Shown here: positions 10,574 to 19,482 of the stretch, in pieces
Layout: each line of letters begins with the position of its first letter
How positions within the stretch are numbered: position 1 is the first letter of the stretch
Origin: Rhodococcus sp. KRD162
GTDB lineage: Bacteria; Actinomycetota; Actinomycetes; Mycobacteriales; Mycobacteriaceae
Length of the DNA: 64,000 nt
Assembly (NCBI RefSeq): GCF_017168335.1
Contig: NZ_JABFAU010000015.1
Coordinates: 275,828-339,827, forward strand
Direction of reading: 5' to 3'
Program-made: the position numbers and the translations under genes
The notes under the pieces: model-generated
Told to the model about the DNA's origin: nothing
The model's input: only the letters and a program-made list of their open reading frames with translations
The model's database searches: none

Positions 10574-13500
10574 GGAACACCGGGCAGATACTGTGCCCAT
10601 TCGGCTTCGGTGACCACCGATCCCCCGGATCGGCACAGTCGCGCTCGAACGTCGTCCGGCTCGGTCCGCCAGATGCGAACGTCGCGGGCCGATCCACCGG
10701 CGAACAGCCACGTCCCGTCCACGCCGAATCCGACATCGTAGACACGATCTGCGTACGCGGTGAGCGCGGCCACTCGTTCTGGCGCGCTCCGGTTCTCCAC
10801 GTTCCACAACCAGGCGGTCGACCCTCCGTCGCCTGCGGCCAACCGGGTACCCGATCGATCGAATCGGAGCGAATAGATCGTGTGCGACGGCCCGACGATT
10901 CGGGCCAGGTGTTGCGGACTCGTCGTATCGTGCATGTCCCACAGTCGAATCGAGCGATCGGCGCTTCCGGCGGCGAGTGTGCTTCCGTCGGGTGAGATGG
11001 CGACGGCCTGGACCGCGCTACCGAAACCGCCGACCATGGAACTCGGGTGCGGATCGGAGGGGTCACCGATGTCCCACAGTTCGACCAACCCGCCGATGGT
11101 GGCGACGGCGAGTATCGATCCGTCGGGAGTCACTGCCAGTCCGCTGGGATAGTTTCCCGCTTCCAGAGTCGACAGGGCCCGCGGGGCGGCGGGGTCGGCC
11201 AGCGACCACAACGACACGTCGTTCGAATCCTGGCCGGAGACGACGAGCAGGGTCCCCGCCCGGTCGAACGCCATGGCGGCAGTCAAGCTGTTGGTTGCCT
11301 TGCCCACCGAACCGAGGGCAGTGGGATCGGCGAGATCGGTTGTGTCCCAGAGTTGAAATCCACCGGCCGCCGTGCCGACGGCGGCCATGGCGCCGTCGGC
11401 GGTCAGTGCCACCGCACCTGTCTGCACGAGCCCCTCACCGACCACCAGCGGTGCCGACGCGACCGGACGCTGCACGTCCGAGACGTCCCAGAGGGTCGTG
11501 CCGTCGGCCCGACGGCCGGCACCCACGAGCAGCCGCGTGCCCGACTCGTCGACGGGTATCTGATAGATGGTGTCACCGGCATCGGGCAGTGCAGGCGCAG
11601 CAAGCGGCCAGATCCGGGTGATCCCGTCCCCACCTGCGGTGACGAGCGACGAGCCGTCGGGTGTGAATCCGAGCGAGCTGACCTCGCTCGGGCCGGGGAG
11701 TGTCAGTTGCAGCGTTGCCGTCGCTGCGTTCCACACCTTCGAGGAATTGTCCGAGCTCACCGCGGCGATCAGCGTCCCGTCCCCGCTGAACGACACGTCG
11801 TTGACGTAACTGGTGAACCCCGTCAACGCGGTCCGCGGGGTAAGCCGTCCAGCACCGTCGACGGCCCATCGCAGAACCTCACGACCGGTCGTGCCCGCGA
11901 TCAGCGTTGCACCGTCGGGAGAGAAGGCCAGCTGCAACGCGGTGTAGGTCGATCCGTCCGAGGGCAGGTCCAGCAGCGGGACCGGCGGGGCCGCAGACGC
12001 GCCGGTCAGCTGCGTCGCATTCCACACCCGCATCGCGCGGCCGGTGCCTGCGGTCACCAGGAACCGGCCGTCGGGACTGAACTCGGTGGCCGACGGCGAA
12101 CCGGGCTGATCGAGAACGCCGACGGTGCTCGGCCGGGCGGGGTCTGCGACGTCGAGGAGAGGCAGCGACTTGTCCTGGGTGCCGACGAGAAGCGTTGCTC
12201 CGTCCGGAGAAAACGACAGGCTGCGCACACCGGTGACCGGCACGTCCGAGAGCTTCGTCGGTGCCGTCGGGTCCGACACATCCCACAGTTCGACGCCGGA
12301 GAACCCTCCCACAGCCAGCACGCCGCCTCGCGGATCGAACGTCAACACCGGTGCGTCCGGCGTCACGAACTCTCCGAGCTGCGGATGCCCGTCGGCGAGA
12401 GCCCACATGCGCACATGCCCGTCGGAACCTGCTGTTGCCACGAAGCGCCCGCGCGGGTCGACGGCGGTCACGGACTCGCCCTCCACACCGGTCAGCCGCA
12501 CCGGAGTGTGGATCGCCGACGAGTCGAGCAGCGCCGATCGCGCCTCCGGCGTCGGCTCCACCTCGTACGAGGCCAGAGCCAAGTAGGCGGCCAGCCCGGG
12601 ATCTTGTGTCCGCAGTTGGCGTGCAACACCTGCGATCTGACGCGAGACCGCCTCCGCCTCTGCGTGCTCGGCCTCGACCCGCCTGGTGTTCGCGTCCGAT
12701 CGGGCGACGAACGCTGTGACCGCAAGGGTCACGGCCAGAACGGTCATGATGGCGAGGGCGGCGAGCAGCGTGTCCAGGGTGCGTCGGCGTCGGCGTCGGC
12801 GTCGGTGCTGCTGCTCGATTCGGTTCGCGCTCGCGTCGAGGTAGAACCTCTCGACGGAATTGAGATCTCGACGACGCACCGGACCGACGGATTCATCGAT
12901 CAGCGCCAGCCTCGACTCCGGGAGCAGCGAACCCTCGTCGCGGTCGTTGTTCTCCCACAATTCTGTTGCCCGGGTGAGCCTCCGGTGTTCGACGAGCCAC
13001 TGCCGGTCGTCGTCGAGCCATTCACGCAGTCTCGGCCAGGCCGTGAGCAGAGCCTCGTGGGTCATCTGGACGGTCTCTTCTTCGACGGTCAGCAGCCTGC
13101 GCGCGGCGAACCGTTCGACGACGGTATCGACATCGGTGACCGCGTCCGCGTTCTCGTCGCCGAGGAACAGTTCCACGCGATCGACGCGCCGACGAGTCAC
13201 GACGTCGTCGTCGAGATTGACCAGTCGCATGAAAATGCGCCGTGCTTCACGCTGCTGCTCGGCGGTCAGCGCCGAGAACACTTCCTCGGCACTCTGCCCC
13301 ACTGCACCGCCGATGCCGCCCGTCGCCAGGTAGTTCGCCACCGTCAAAGTCCTGCCGCTCGACCCCTGCCACGTGGTCAGCAGAGCGTGGGACAGCAGCG
13401 GCAAGGCTCCCGAGTCGTGGGCGAACTGCGATCCGCGCGGGCCCAGCTCACCGAGCAACACCTGCACCAGCGCGTCCTCGACGGTGATCCCTGCTTTGGC

Positions 13501-14325
13501 CGCAGGCGACACGATGACCTCACGCAACTCGGCTTCGGTGAGGCGTCCGACCACCACCGGGTTGTCGGAGAGTCCGGCGAGCAGCGCATCCTCCGAGGCG
13601 GCGTTCTGATAGAAGTCCGCCCGCAGACCCACGACCACCACCGACTCGGAGTTCTGCACAATTTTCGCGGCATCGAGAAAGTTCTCTCGTTCCTGCGCTG
13701 TCGCCAGGGTCCACAATTCCTCAGCTTGATCGAGGACGAGTACGGATCCGGGCGGCAGCGACTGTGCATGCGCGGGGAAGCCGCGGATATCGCCGATTCC
13801 GGAGTAGATCACCGAACCTGCGAATCTCGGTGCCAGTCCGGCTCGCAGCAGCGAGGACTTTCCCGAGCCCGAGGCACCGACGACGAACACCAGGCCCCCG
13901 CCTGCGTCGAGCGCTTCGCGAACGCGCCCAGCGAGACGCTCGACCACATCCTCGCGTCCGAAGAACCACTCGGCGTCGGCAGACTCGAACGCTGCCAGGC
14001 CCTTGTACGGGGAATCGCCTTCGACCGGATCGACCGTGCGCCTGCCCGAACCGGACCGCACTCTCGTCACCGCATCCCACCATCGTCGACGCTCGTCCTC
14101 GTCGTCGATTCCACAGGCGAGGAGAACGGCCGCGAACATCTCGGCGCTGGCCTTCGTCGGAACATGGTGTCCGGCGAACCACCCGCTGATGGTGCCGTGC
14201 AGGCCACCGGAACGCTCGACGATCTCGCGGACCGTGGCCCCCGCCTCGATCCTGATCGAACGCAAACTGGCCGCGAATTCGGTGCGATCCGAGATCGAGG
14301 ACGGGTCCGGGCGCTCGGAGGTCAT
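10546..14325 (-). CDS. XRE / STAND NTPase / WD40 signalling protein
   Basis: 1259 residues. N-terminal XRE helix-turn-helix (FAASLRSIRIEAGATVREIVERSG, residues about 15-75), then the nSTAND1 ATPase entered by SPYKGLAAFESADAEWFFGRE, Walker A GASGSGKSSLLRAGL and Walker B VLVLDQAEELW. A basic stretch and one transmembrane helix (about 515-540, TLDTLLAALAIMTVLAVTLA) separate the ATPase from a C-terminal beta-propeller of many WD40 repeats (FSPDGATL, VWNAAT, LWDVSD). Such proteins are thought to be signal-triggered switches, with roles in regulation or conflict; nothing here shows the trigger. It is a single-gene unit, convergent with the racemase gene. Confidence 0.9.
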   Translation of the reverse strand: MTSERPDPSSISDRTEFAASLRSIRIEAGATVREIVERSGGLHGTISGWFAGHHVPTKASAEMFAAVLLACGIDDEDERRRWWDAVTRVRSGSGRRTVDPVEGDSPYKGLAAFESADAEWFFGREDVVERLAGRVREALDAGGGLVFVVGASGSGKSSLLRAGLAPRFAGSVIYSGIGDIRGFPAHAQSLPPGSVLVLDQAEELWTLATAQERENFLDAAKIVQNSESVVVVGLRADFYQNAASEDALLAGLSDNPVVVGRLTEAELREVIVSPAAKAGITVEDALVQVLLGELGPRGSQFAHDSGALPLLSHALLTTWQGSSGRTLTVANYLATGGIGGAVGQSAEEVFSALTAEQQREARRIFMRLVNLDDDVVTRRRVDRVELFLGDENADAVTDVDTVVERFAARRLLTVEEETVQMTHEALLTAWPRLREWLDDDRQWLVEHRRLTRATELWENNDRDEGSLLPESRLALIDESVGPVRRRDLNSVERFYLDASANRIEQQHRRRRRRRRTLDTLLAALAIMTVLAVTLAVTAFVARSDANTRRVEAEHAEAEAVSRQIAGVARQLRTQDPGLAAYLALASYEVEPTPEARSALLDSSAIHTPVRLTGVEGESVTAVDPRGRFVATAGSDGHVRMWALADGHPQLGEFVTPDAPVLTFDPRGGVLAVGGFSGVELWDVSDPTAPTKLSDVPVTGVRSLSFSPDGATLLVGTQDKSLPLLDVADPARPSTVGVLDQPGSPSATEFSPDGRFLVTAGTGRAMRVWNATQLTGASAAPPVPLLDLPSDGSTYTALQLAFSPDGATLIAGTTGREVLRWAVDGAGRLTPRTALTGFTSYVNDVSFSGDGTLIAAVSSDNSSKVWNAATATLQLTLPGPSEVSSLGFTPDGSSLVTAGGDGITRIWPLAAPALPDAGDTIYQIPVDESGTRLLVGAGRRADGTTLWDVSDVQRPVASAPLVVGEGLVQTGAVALTADGAMAAVGTAAGGFQLWDTTDLADPTALGSVGKATNSLTAAMAFDRAGTLLVVSGQDSNDVSLWSLADPAAPRALSTLEAGNYPSGLAVTPDGSILAVATIGGLVELWDIGDPSDPHPSSMVGGFGSAVQAVAISPDGSTLAAGSADRSIRLWDMHDTTSPQHLARIVGPSHTIYSLRFDRSGTRLAAGDGGSTAWLWNVENRSAPERVAALTAYADRVYDVGFGVDGTWLFAGGSARDVRIWRTEPDDVRARLCRSGGSVVTEAEWAQYLPGVPYRPLCGNG

Positions 14326-14550
14326 GACCGAGAACTATAGAGCCGGGCCGTCGTGTACGGATTCGCTGGAAGGCCCGCTGAGTAGCAGAAATGCCAACTT
14401 ACTGCGTTTGAATGACGCGTGTATCGAGTCCAGTATGTCCGTATTGACTCTGTACGGACTTCCCGTTCGGCTGGCATTGCGCGCGGATCGTCTTCGACGA
14501 TGGACGGTGCGGTAGGAGAGAAGTTAGAAATCCGAGGGGGAAGATTTTTC

Positions 14551-14877
14551 GTGCTCGAACAGATGCTGACAGCGGCGACACATCACTCGTTCCGGCGACC
14601 AGAGCGGACGACACCCGATGCACACTCGACGGTCCGAGACCCGCATCACCGCAAGCCTGCGCTGAGCGCCCGCGAGATCGAGGTGATGCTTGCCTGGTTC
14701 GCCTCCGACTCGAAAACAGTTGCCGCTCGCTCCGTCTACATCTCGGTAGGCACGATCAATACCCACATCACCCGAATCCGACAGAAGTACGCCGCAGTGG
14801 GCCGCAACGCTCCGACGAAGGCGGCACTGTTCGCACGCGCCCTGCAGGACGGTCACACGCATCTGTCCGAGTGGTGA
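14551..14877 (+). CDS. Short LuxR-type DNA-binding protein
   Basis: 108 residues with GTG at 14551, chosen because GAGGGGGAAG lies 7-8 bases upstream; in-frame longer starts (ATG 14500 or earlier) lack a clear site. The C-terminal half is a GerE/LuxR helix-turn-helix: LSAREIEVMLAWFASDSKTVAARSVYISVGTINTHITRIRQKY. There is no receiver or ligand domain, only a roughly 35-residue N-terminal tail, so it is a stand-alone regulator or an inhibitor/dimer partner of full-length LuxR proteins such as the response regulator nearby. It is oriented away from the STAND gene and towards the methyltransferase gene. Confidence 0.75.
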   Translation: MLEQMLTAATHHSFRRPERTTPDAHSTVRDPHHRKPALSAREIEVMLAWFASDSKTVAARSVYISVGTINTHITRIRQKYAAVGRNAPTKAALFARALQDGHTHLSEW

Positions 14878-15138
14878 CTGTTGCGTAGATTCCAGCTCGC
14901 CGCTTAGCCGGTCGACCCGTTGCGGTCAACCGTCCATACGGGTGGTGTCCGGCCCGTCCGGCGCGCGAGGTGAACCTCGGCCGAGCAGCCCGAACTACCT
15001 CGAAACTGCCGAACCGAGCGCTGCGTGTGAGACGCTCGACGTCACCGATGACACAGACTTCACCGGGACACAGTTCGTATGCAGCAGATCTCGTCGAGCG
15101 CTGACCGTCCGTAGCCCGACGAGCAGAGAGGGCTTTCG

Positions 15139-15966
15139 ATGACCGAATTGGACGCACTCGCACCGAGCCCCGATCACGTGTGGGCGCACGAGAACGTGGT
15201 GGTCCGTTACCTGCGCGAGGTCGAGTTCGACGCCGTCCGAAATGGCTCCACCGTGCAGGTCTGCCACGGCCTGACCGAGGCCGAGATCGGCGAGTGCCTC
15301 GTTCCGGTGGTCACCGAGCAGGCCCGCCATGTGGGTCTGTCGCAGCGCGAGTTCGAGTTGGTGTTGGTCGGCCTCGTTCGCACCACCGTTGCCGATCCGA
15401 TCGAGGCCTGGTCCACCTACTACCGCAACTCACTGAACGAGCTGCTGGCCGGCACCGCTGATTTCGCGGCTGTCCACGCTCGCGCAGAATCCTTGGTCCT
15501 CGGTTCGGTGCTCGACATGGGTTCGTGCTTCGGCTTCTTCCCGCTGCGACTGGCGACGAAGGGCCACAGTGTGACTGCGACGGATGTGTCGGCAGGCACC
15601 ATGCGGCTACTCGCCGCCGTCGCCCCACGTCTCGGCGTCACGCTCGACAGTGTGGTGTGCGACGCAGCGGATGTTCCAGTTGCCGATGGCAGCGTCGATA
15701 CCGTGACGGCACTGCATCTTCTCGAGCACGTCGATGCCGAGACCGGTTCTCGGATCGTGGCCGAGGCGCTCCGAATCGCGCGCAGGCGCGTCGTCGTCGC
15801 CGTACCCTACGAATCCGAGGCAACGGCCTGCCACGGACATGTCCGCACGTTCGACGAGCCCGCGTTGATCGAACTGGGCCTGTCGACAGGTGTGCGGTTC
15901 CAGACCTCGGAGCACCACGGCGGATGGCTCGTCGTGGACAAGACCCCGGCACCCCAGTTCGTCTGA
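15139..15966 (+). CDS. mftM: SAM-dependent methyltransferase, probable mycofactocin glycan methyltransferase (MftM-like)
   Basis: 275 residues from ATG at 15139, preceded by AGAGAGGG. The first 120 residues form a helical domain containing AWSTYYRNSLNELLAG; the class I methyltransferase fold follows with motif I VLDMGSCFGFFPLRLATKG, ATDVSAGTM, and TVTALHLLEHVDAETGSRIV. This two-part layout and the GSCFGFFPLRLA motif resemble, as far as I recall, MftM (Rv3030 type), which 2-O-methylates the second glucose of the mycofactocin glycan. The nearby mftF and mno genes fit that role. The family assignment is from memory and context rather than a search, so a different small-molecule methyltransferase remains possible. 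Confidence 0.62.
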   Translation: MTELDALAPSPDHVWAHENVVVRYLREVEFDAVRNGSTVQVCHGLTEAEIGECLVPVVTEQARHVGLSQREFELVLVGLVRTTVADPIEAWSTYYRNSLNELLAGTADFAAVHARAESLVLGSVLDMGSCFGFFPLRLATKGHSVTATDVSAGTMRLLAAVAPRLGVTLDSVVCDAADVPVADGSVDTVTALHLLEHVDAETGSRIVAEALRIARRRVVVAVPYESEATACHGHVRTFDEPALIELGLSTGVRFQTSEHHGGWLVVDKTPAPQFV

Positions 15967-16048
15967 ACGGACATCTGCGCCGCGCCCGACCGACCCGCAC
16001 GGCTCCCGGATCGGTCGAGCTCACCGATCGGCGCGGTGCAGGCTCACA

Positions 16049-16729
16049 TCAAATCAGACCCTGTTTGCTCGCCGCGTACACCGCCTCGGCCCTCCGACTG
16101 ACCGCCAGCTTTCGCATGATGTTGCTGACGTGGAATTTCACCGTCGTTGCCGAGATGAACAGTTGTGTTCCGATCATGTTGTTGGACAGCCCCGTAGCGA
16201 GCAGACGAAGCACTTCGAGTTCACGCTCGGTGAGGCGCTCGATACTGCTCGGCGTGCCGTTCAGTGATCGAACGACGGCCGAAGCGCTTCTCGAATCGAA
16301 AGCACTCTCCCCGCGGGAGACGGCCCGGATCGCCCGGACCAACTCGGTGGTGTCGACATCCTTGACCACATACCCCCGGGCTCCGGCGTGCACGGCTTCC
16401 ACCACGAGCCGGTCATCGAGAAAGGTCGTCAACACCAGTAGCCCGATTCCGTTGTGTGCCTTGGCCAATTGCGCACACAGTGCCAGACCCTCGTAATCCG
16501 AGCTGGCGGAGAGCTTGAGATCCATCAACACGATGTCGGGTTCCACCCGAGCCACGACGGCCAGACCCTCCTCCCGACTGGAGGCCTCGCCCACGATCGT
16601 CAGATCCGACTCGCGTTCGAGCACCGATCGCAATCCGTCGCGCAGGATTGCGTGATCGTCGACCAGCACGATGCGTACCGTGCGCCCCGAAACCTGCCTG
16701 GCGTGGGTGCCAACCGTCGGAATAGTCAC
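16049..16729 (-). CDS. NarL/LuxR-family response regulator
   Basis: 226 residues with GTG at 16729, overlapping the kinase stop (GTGA). The receiver domain shows the acidic pocket VLVDDHA, the phospho-acceptor Asp in DIVLMDLKLSA, LTTF and the Lys of YVVKDVD. The C-terminal LuxR helix-turn-helix is LTERELEVLRLLATGLSNNMIGTQLFISATTVKFHVSNIMRKL. It is last in the ercA-like / kinase / regulator operon and is the obvious output of the kinase. In pseudomonads analogous regulators (EraR/ErbR type) control ethanol oxidation genes. Palindromes upstream of its own operon and of mno are candidate binding sites. Confidence 0.92.
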   Translation of the reverse strand: MTIPTVGTHARQVSGRTVRIVLVDDHAILRDGLRSVLERESDLTIVGEASSREEGLAVVARVEPDIVLMDLKLSASSDYEGLALCAQLAKAHNGIGLLVLTTFLDDRLVVEAVHAGARGYVVKDVDTTELVRAIRAVSRGESAFDSRSASAVVRSLNGTPSSIERLTERELEVLRLLATGLSNNMIGTQLFISATTVKFHVSNIMRKLAVSRRAEAVYAASKQGLI

Positions 16730-18117
16730 TGTGTCTCGCCCTTCTCGAATTCTCCATGCGAGGGAATCCGCGCCGCAACACGCACACCCCCGATACGGGC
16801 GCGCCGGATCTCGAAGACGCCCCGATGCTCACGGGTGCGGGCCGCCATGTTCGCCAATCCTCGGTGCCTGCCGTCCACGTCGGCGGACTCGGCCATCTGC
16901 AACATCATGCGCAGATGGGCCGGGTCGCCGTTTCCGTCGTCGGCGATCGAGAGCTGGACGTGATCGGCCGAATAGGTCAGTCGAATGATCGCCCGCGACG
17001 CACCGGAGTGCACCGCAGTGTTGAACAGGGCTTCGCCCGCGATGCGGAGCAACGAGTGCTCGCATTCACTGCTCAGCTCCACCGGAGTTCCCTCCACGCG
17101 CAGCGAGACCTGCAGCTCGTCCGGCATGTGCACCACGGAGAGTTGTTCGAGCATCTCGGGCAGAGACGTTCGATCGGCGTCCTGAGGATGATTGAGCGCG
17201 TAGATCGCCGACCTCAACTGATCCACTGCTCGACGCGTCAGATCCTTGGCCAGATCCAGCCGTTCACTACGCTCCTCGGCCGAGATGTCGCTACGGCATA
17301 CCTCGATCTGCATCCCCGCCGACAGCACGGCCTGGGTCACGCTGTCGTGGAGTTCACGGGCGATGCGGTGGCGTTCGTCATCGAGTACCTGATGCCGGTG
17401 AGCCGCACCCAGTTGTCGTTGTGTCAGTTGTAGTTCCGCATTGCGCGCCGCCAGATCGGCCGCCGTTCGGTTGGCCTGCGCGTAGGCATTCTCGGTCCGC
17501 TCCAGCAGTTCGCGCCGACTCTGGAACAGCGCCGAATTCTGCAGGGCCACCGCGGTTTGGCTGGCGAGAATACTCAACACTGCTGCGTCGGTGGCGTCGA
17601 GCACCCGTCGCTCTCCGGTCCACGCGGCAAAGGCCCCCACCACACCTCCGTCGAACGCGATGGGCACGAAGGCGTGATGGGCAGAGATCACCGGAGTCAG
17701 GCCGTCACCGCAGGTCGAATTCCGAATCGACTCGAGGCAGTCGACGACATCGTCCGGCAGCGGCGGTCCCTCGACATCGTCGACCAGGAACGGCGTCGCG
17801 TCCGGCCCGAGAACCAGCCGTCGCGGGCCGGCGTCCGGGAAGACGCCGTCGGCGAGAGCGAACACCACCCAGCGCGCGCTCAAATGGGCCCGAGCAGCCT
17901 CGGCCACCGCGCACACCAGGGTTTCCGGACCGTCGACCGTGCGCACCAGCGCCCGCGAAATCAGCTCGAGCGCATAGACCACGCGTTCCAACCGTTCGGC
18001 GGCGCCGCGGTACTGAGGATAGAAGGTGTTCTTACCCGAGCGCAGGCCGGTCAGCAACGACAGATCGGGCCCGGCGGGCACCTCCACCCCGTTCGTCACA
18101 TCAGGTCTCGAGGTCAC
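16726..18117 (-). CDS. GAF-domain sensor histidine kinase (NarL-partner type)
   Basis: 463 residues with GTG at 18117, which overlaps the ercA-like stop by four bases (GTGA); this coupling decides the start although the frame is open far upstream. No transmembrane helix is seen, so it is cytosolic. A GAF domain (about residues 40-210) is followed by a coiled-coil segment and the HisKA_3 dimerisation box DDERHRIARELHDSVTQAVLSAGMQ with the phospho-acceptor His, then an HATPase domain (AGEALFNTAVHSGASRAIIRL, DDGNGDP). It phosphorylates the response regulator encoded immediately after it. The signal may be metabolic and relayed by the ErcA-like protein, by analogy to pseudomonad ErcA/ErcS'. Confidence 0.9.
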   Translation of the reverse strand: MTSRPDVTNGVEVPAGPDLSLLTGLRSGKNTFYPQYRGAAERLERVVYALELISRALVRTVDGPETLVCAVAEAARAHLSARWVVFALADGVFPDAGPRRLVLGPDATPFLVDDVEGPPLPDDVVDCLESIRNSTCGDGLTPVISAHHAFVPIAFDGGVVGAFAAWTGERRVLDATDAAVLSILASQTAVALQNSALFQSRRELLERTENAYAQANRTAADLAARNAELQLTQRQLGAAHRHQVLDDERHRIARELHDSVTQAVLSAGMQIEVCRSDISAEERSERLDLAKDLTRRAVDQLRSAIYALNHPQDADRTSLPEMLEQLSVVHMPDELQVSLRVEGTPVELSSECEHSLLRIAGEALFNTAVHSGASRAIIRLTYSADHVQLSIADDGNGDPAHLRMMLQMAESADVDGRHRGLANMAARTREHRGVFEIRRARIGGVRVAARIPSHGEFEKGETQ

Positions 18118-19337
18118 AGCGCTGTCCTGAACAGATCGACCATCTCGCGGTGCGTCGCAGAACGCGGATTGGTGGACATGCAGGCATCTCGTAATGCATT
18201 GGTGGCCAACACATCCAGATCCGACTCGCTGACTCCGATCTGAGCCAGGCCGGACGGTACACCCACCTGACGAGCAAGTCCGTCGACGCGATCCGCGACG
18301 GCCATCGCGGCCTCTTCGGGCCTGGCCCTGCCCTCGGGCAATCCGAGGCTCGTCGCGATCGCCACGTACGGCAGCGGATCCACTGCGGCGTTGAATCGAA
18401 TGACGTGCGGCAGCAGCACCCCGTTGATCACCCCGTGGGGAAGATCGAGCAACCCGCCCACCTGATGGCTCATCGCATGGGTGGCACCGAGAATTGCGTT
18501 GGTGAACGCCAGGCCGGCCTCGAGACTGGCCTGCGCCATCGACCCCCGGGCAGCCATGTCGGCGGGTTCGTCGATGGTGCGAGCCAGGTGCGACATCACC
18601 ATCGTGACGGCGCGGAGGGCATGGTGGTCGGTGAGCTGGTTGTGCCCCAGCGAGACGAATGCCTCGATTCCGTGCGTCAGAGCATCCAAACCAGTTGCTG
18701 CATTGAGCCATTCGGGCATCGTGGTCAGCAACACCGGATCGATCACGGTGATGTCCGGAACGAGCGCTCGGCCGAGAATGGTGATCTTGGTCGACCGCGC
18801 CGTGTCGGTGACTATGCAGAACTGCGAGACATCGGCCCCGGTGCCCGAGGTGGTCGGCACCATGACCAGAGGCGGGATCGGCCGCGTCGCTCGATCGACC
18901 CCCTCGTAGTCGAGGATCCTGCCGCCGTTACCCGCGAGGATGGCGACGCCTTTGGCGGCATCCATCACCGACCCTCCGCCGATGGCGACCAGCACATCGC
19001 AACCGGTGGCGGCGTAGTACTCGTGCCCCGCCTCGATCTCGGCATCCTTGGGATTGGGTGTCAACGCACTCCAGACCTGCGGATCGAGCCCCTGGTCGGT
19101 GAGCAGGTCGACCAACTGTCCGGCCCAGCCACTGTCGATCAGTCCCGAATCCGTAACGAGCATCGGCCGTTCACCGCCGAGTCGGCGGGTCGCGTGCGCG
19201 ACCTCGCCCAGCGAATCCGGACCGAACACGATCTCGGGCGCGTGAAACTTCAGGACCCGGGGAGCCTCGGCCCGGCTACGCTGCGAGTCCAGGTCGTGCA
19301 GAGCCTTGCCGACATCCGCCGTCGCTACCTGGTCCAC
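18114..19337 (-). CDS. ercA: Iron-containing alcohol dehydrogenase, ErcA-like
   Basis: 407 residues with GTG at 19337 and GAGGG 8 bases upstream. Group III alcohol dehydrogenase features are AIGGGSVMDAAKGVAIL (NAD site), VPTTSGTGADVSQF, DALTHGIEAFVS (metal ligands Asp, His), GATHAMSHQVGGLLDLPHGVINGVLLPHV (metal His residues). The ADVSQF and YEGVDR segments match the ErcA subgroup, which in pseudomonads regulates ethanol oxidation rather than serving simply as a catabolic enzyme. It is coupled by stop-start overlap to a kinase and response regulator, which strongly supports a sensing role. All metal ligands appear to be present, so it may also be catalytically active. Confidence 0.82.
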   Translation of the reverse strand: MDQVATADVGKALHDLDSQRSRAEAPRVLKFHAPEIVFGPDSLGEVAHATRRLGGERPMLVTDSGLIDSGWAGQLVDLLTDQGLDPQVWSALTPNPKDAEIEAGHEYYAATGCDVLVAIGGGSVMDAAKGVAILAGNGGRILDYEGVDRATRPIPPLVMVPTTSGTGADVSQFCIVTDTARSTKITILGRALVPDITVIDPVLLTTMPEWLNAATGLDALTHGIEAFVSLGHNQLTDHHALRAVTMVMSHLARTIDEPADMAARGSMAQASLEAGLAFTNAILGATHAMSHQVGGLLDLPHGVINGVLLPHVIRFNAAVDPLPYVAIATSLGLPEGRARPEEAAMAVADRVDGLARQVGVPSGLAQIGVSESDLDVLATNALRDACMSTNPRSATHREMVDLFRTAL

Positions 19338-19380
19338 CGTTCACGCCCTCGCTGTCCTTCGCTCCGAAAGAATCCGGATC

Positions 19381-19401
19381 TGTGATTCAGGTTACAACGT
19401 T
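19381..19401 (-). promoter_or_regulatory. Promoter-proximal element of the ercA-like operon
   Basis: The minus strand reads AACGTTG, three bases, then CCTGAATCACA, 43 bases before the ercA-like GTG. The same two elements occur before the aldehyde dehydrogenase, where the gap is 13 bases, exactly ten more (one helical turn). TAACCT (19389-19394) could be a -10 box. Co-regulation is inference. Confidence 0.45.
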
Positions 19402-19446
19402 ACGGGTGTGCCGCGTCCGAACCCACCAGCGCCGGGGCAGGTTCTC

Positions 19447-19466
19447 ACCTGCCCGATCGGGCAGGT
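19447..19466. promoter_or_regulatory. Perfect 20-base palindrome upstream of ercA-like operon
   Basis: ACCTGCCCGATCGGGCAGGT is a perfect inverted repeat, placed 109 bases upstream of the ercA-like start and just after the VWA gene. A near copy (CTACCCGATCGGGCAG) lies upstream of mno. Position and symmetry fit an operator for a dimeric activator such as the adjacent LuxR-type response regulator. As a short GC hairpin it could alternatively end VWA transcription, but there is no U-rich tail. Confidence 0.6.
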
Positions 19467-19482
19467 ACCGCCACCGGTGAGG

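Noticed and set aside
11047..14340. A 1097-codon open frame on the plus strand
   Set aside because: It lies antisense to the STAND/WD40 gene, whose domains are unambiguous; long antisense frames are expected at this GC content.
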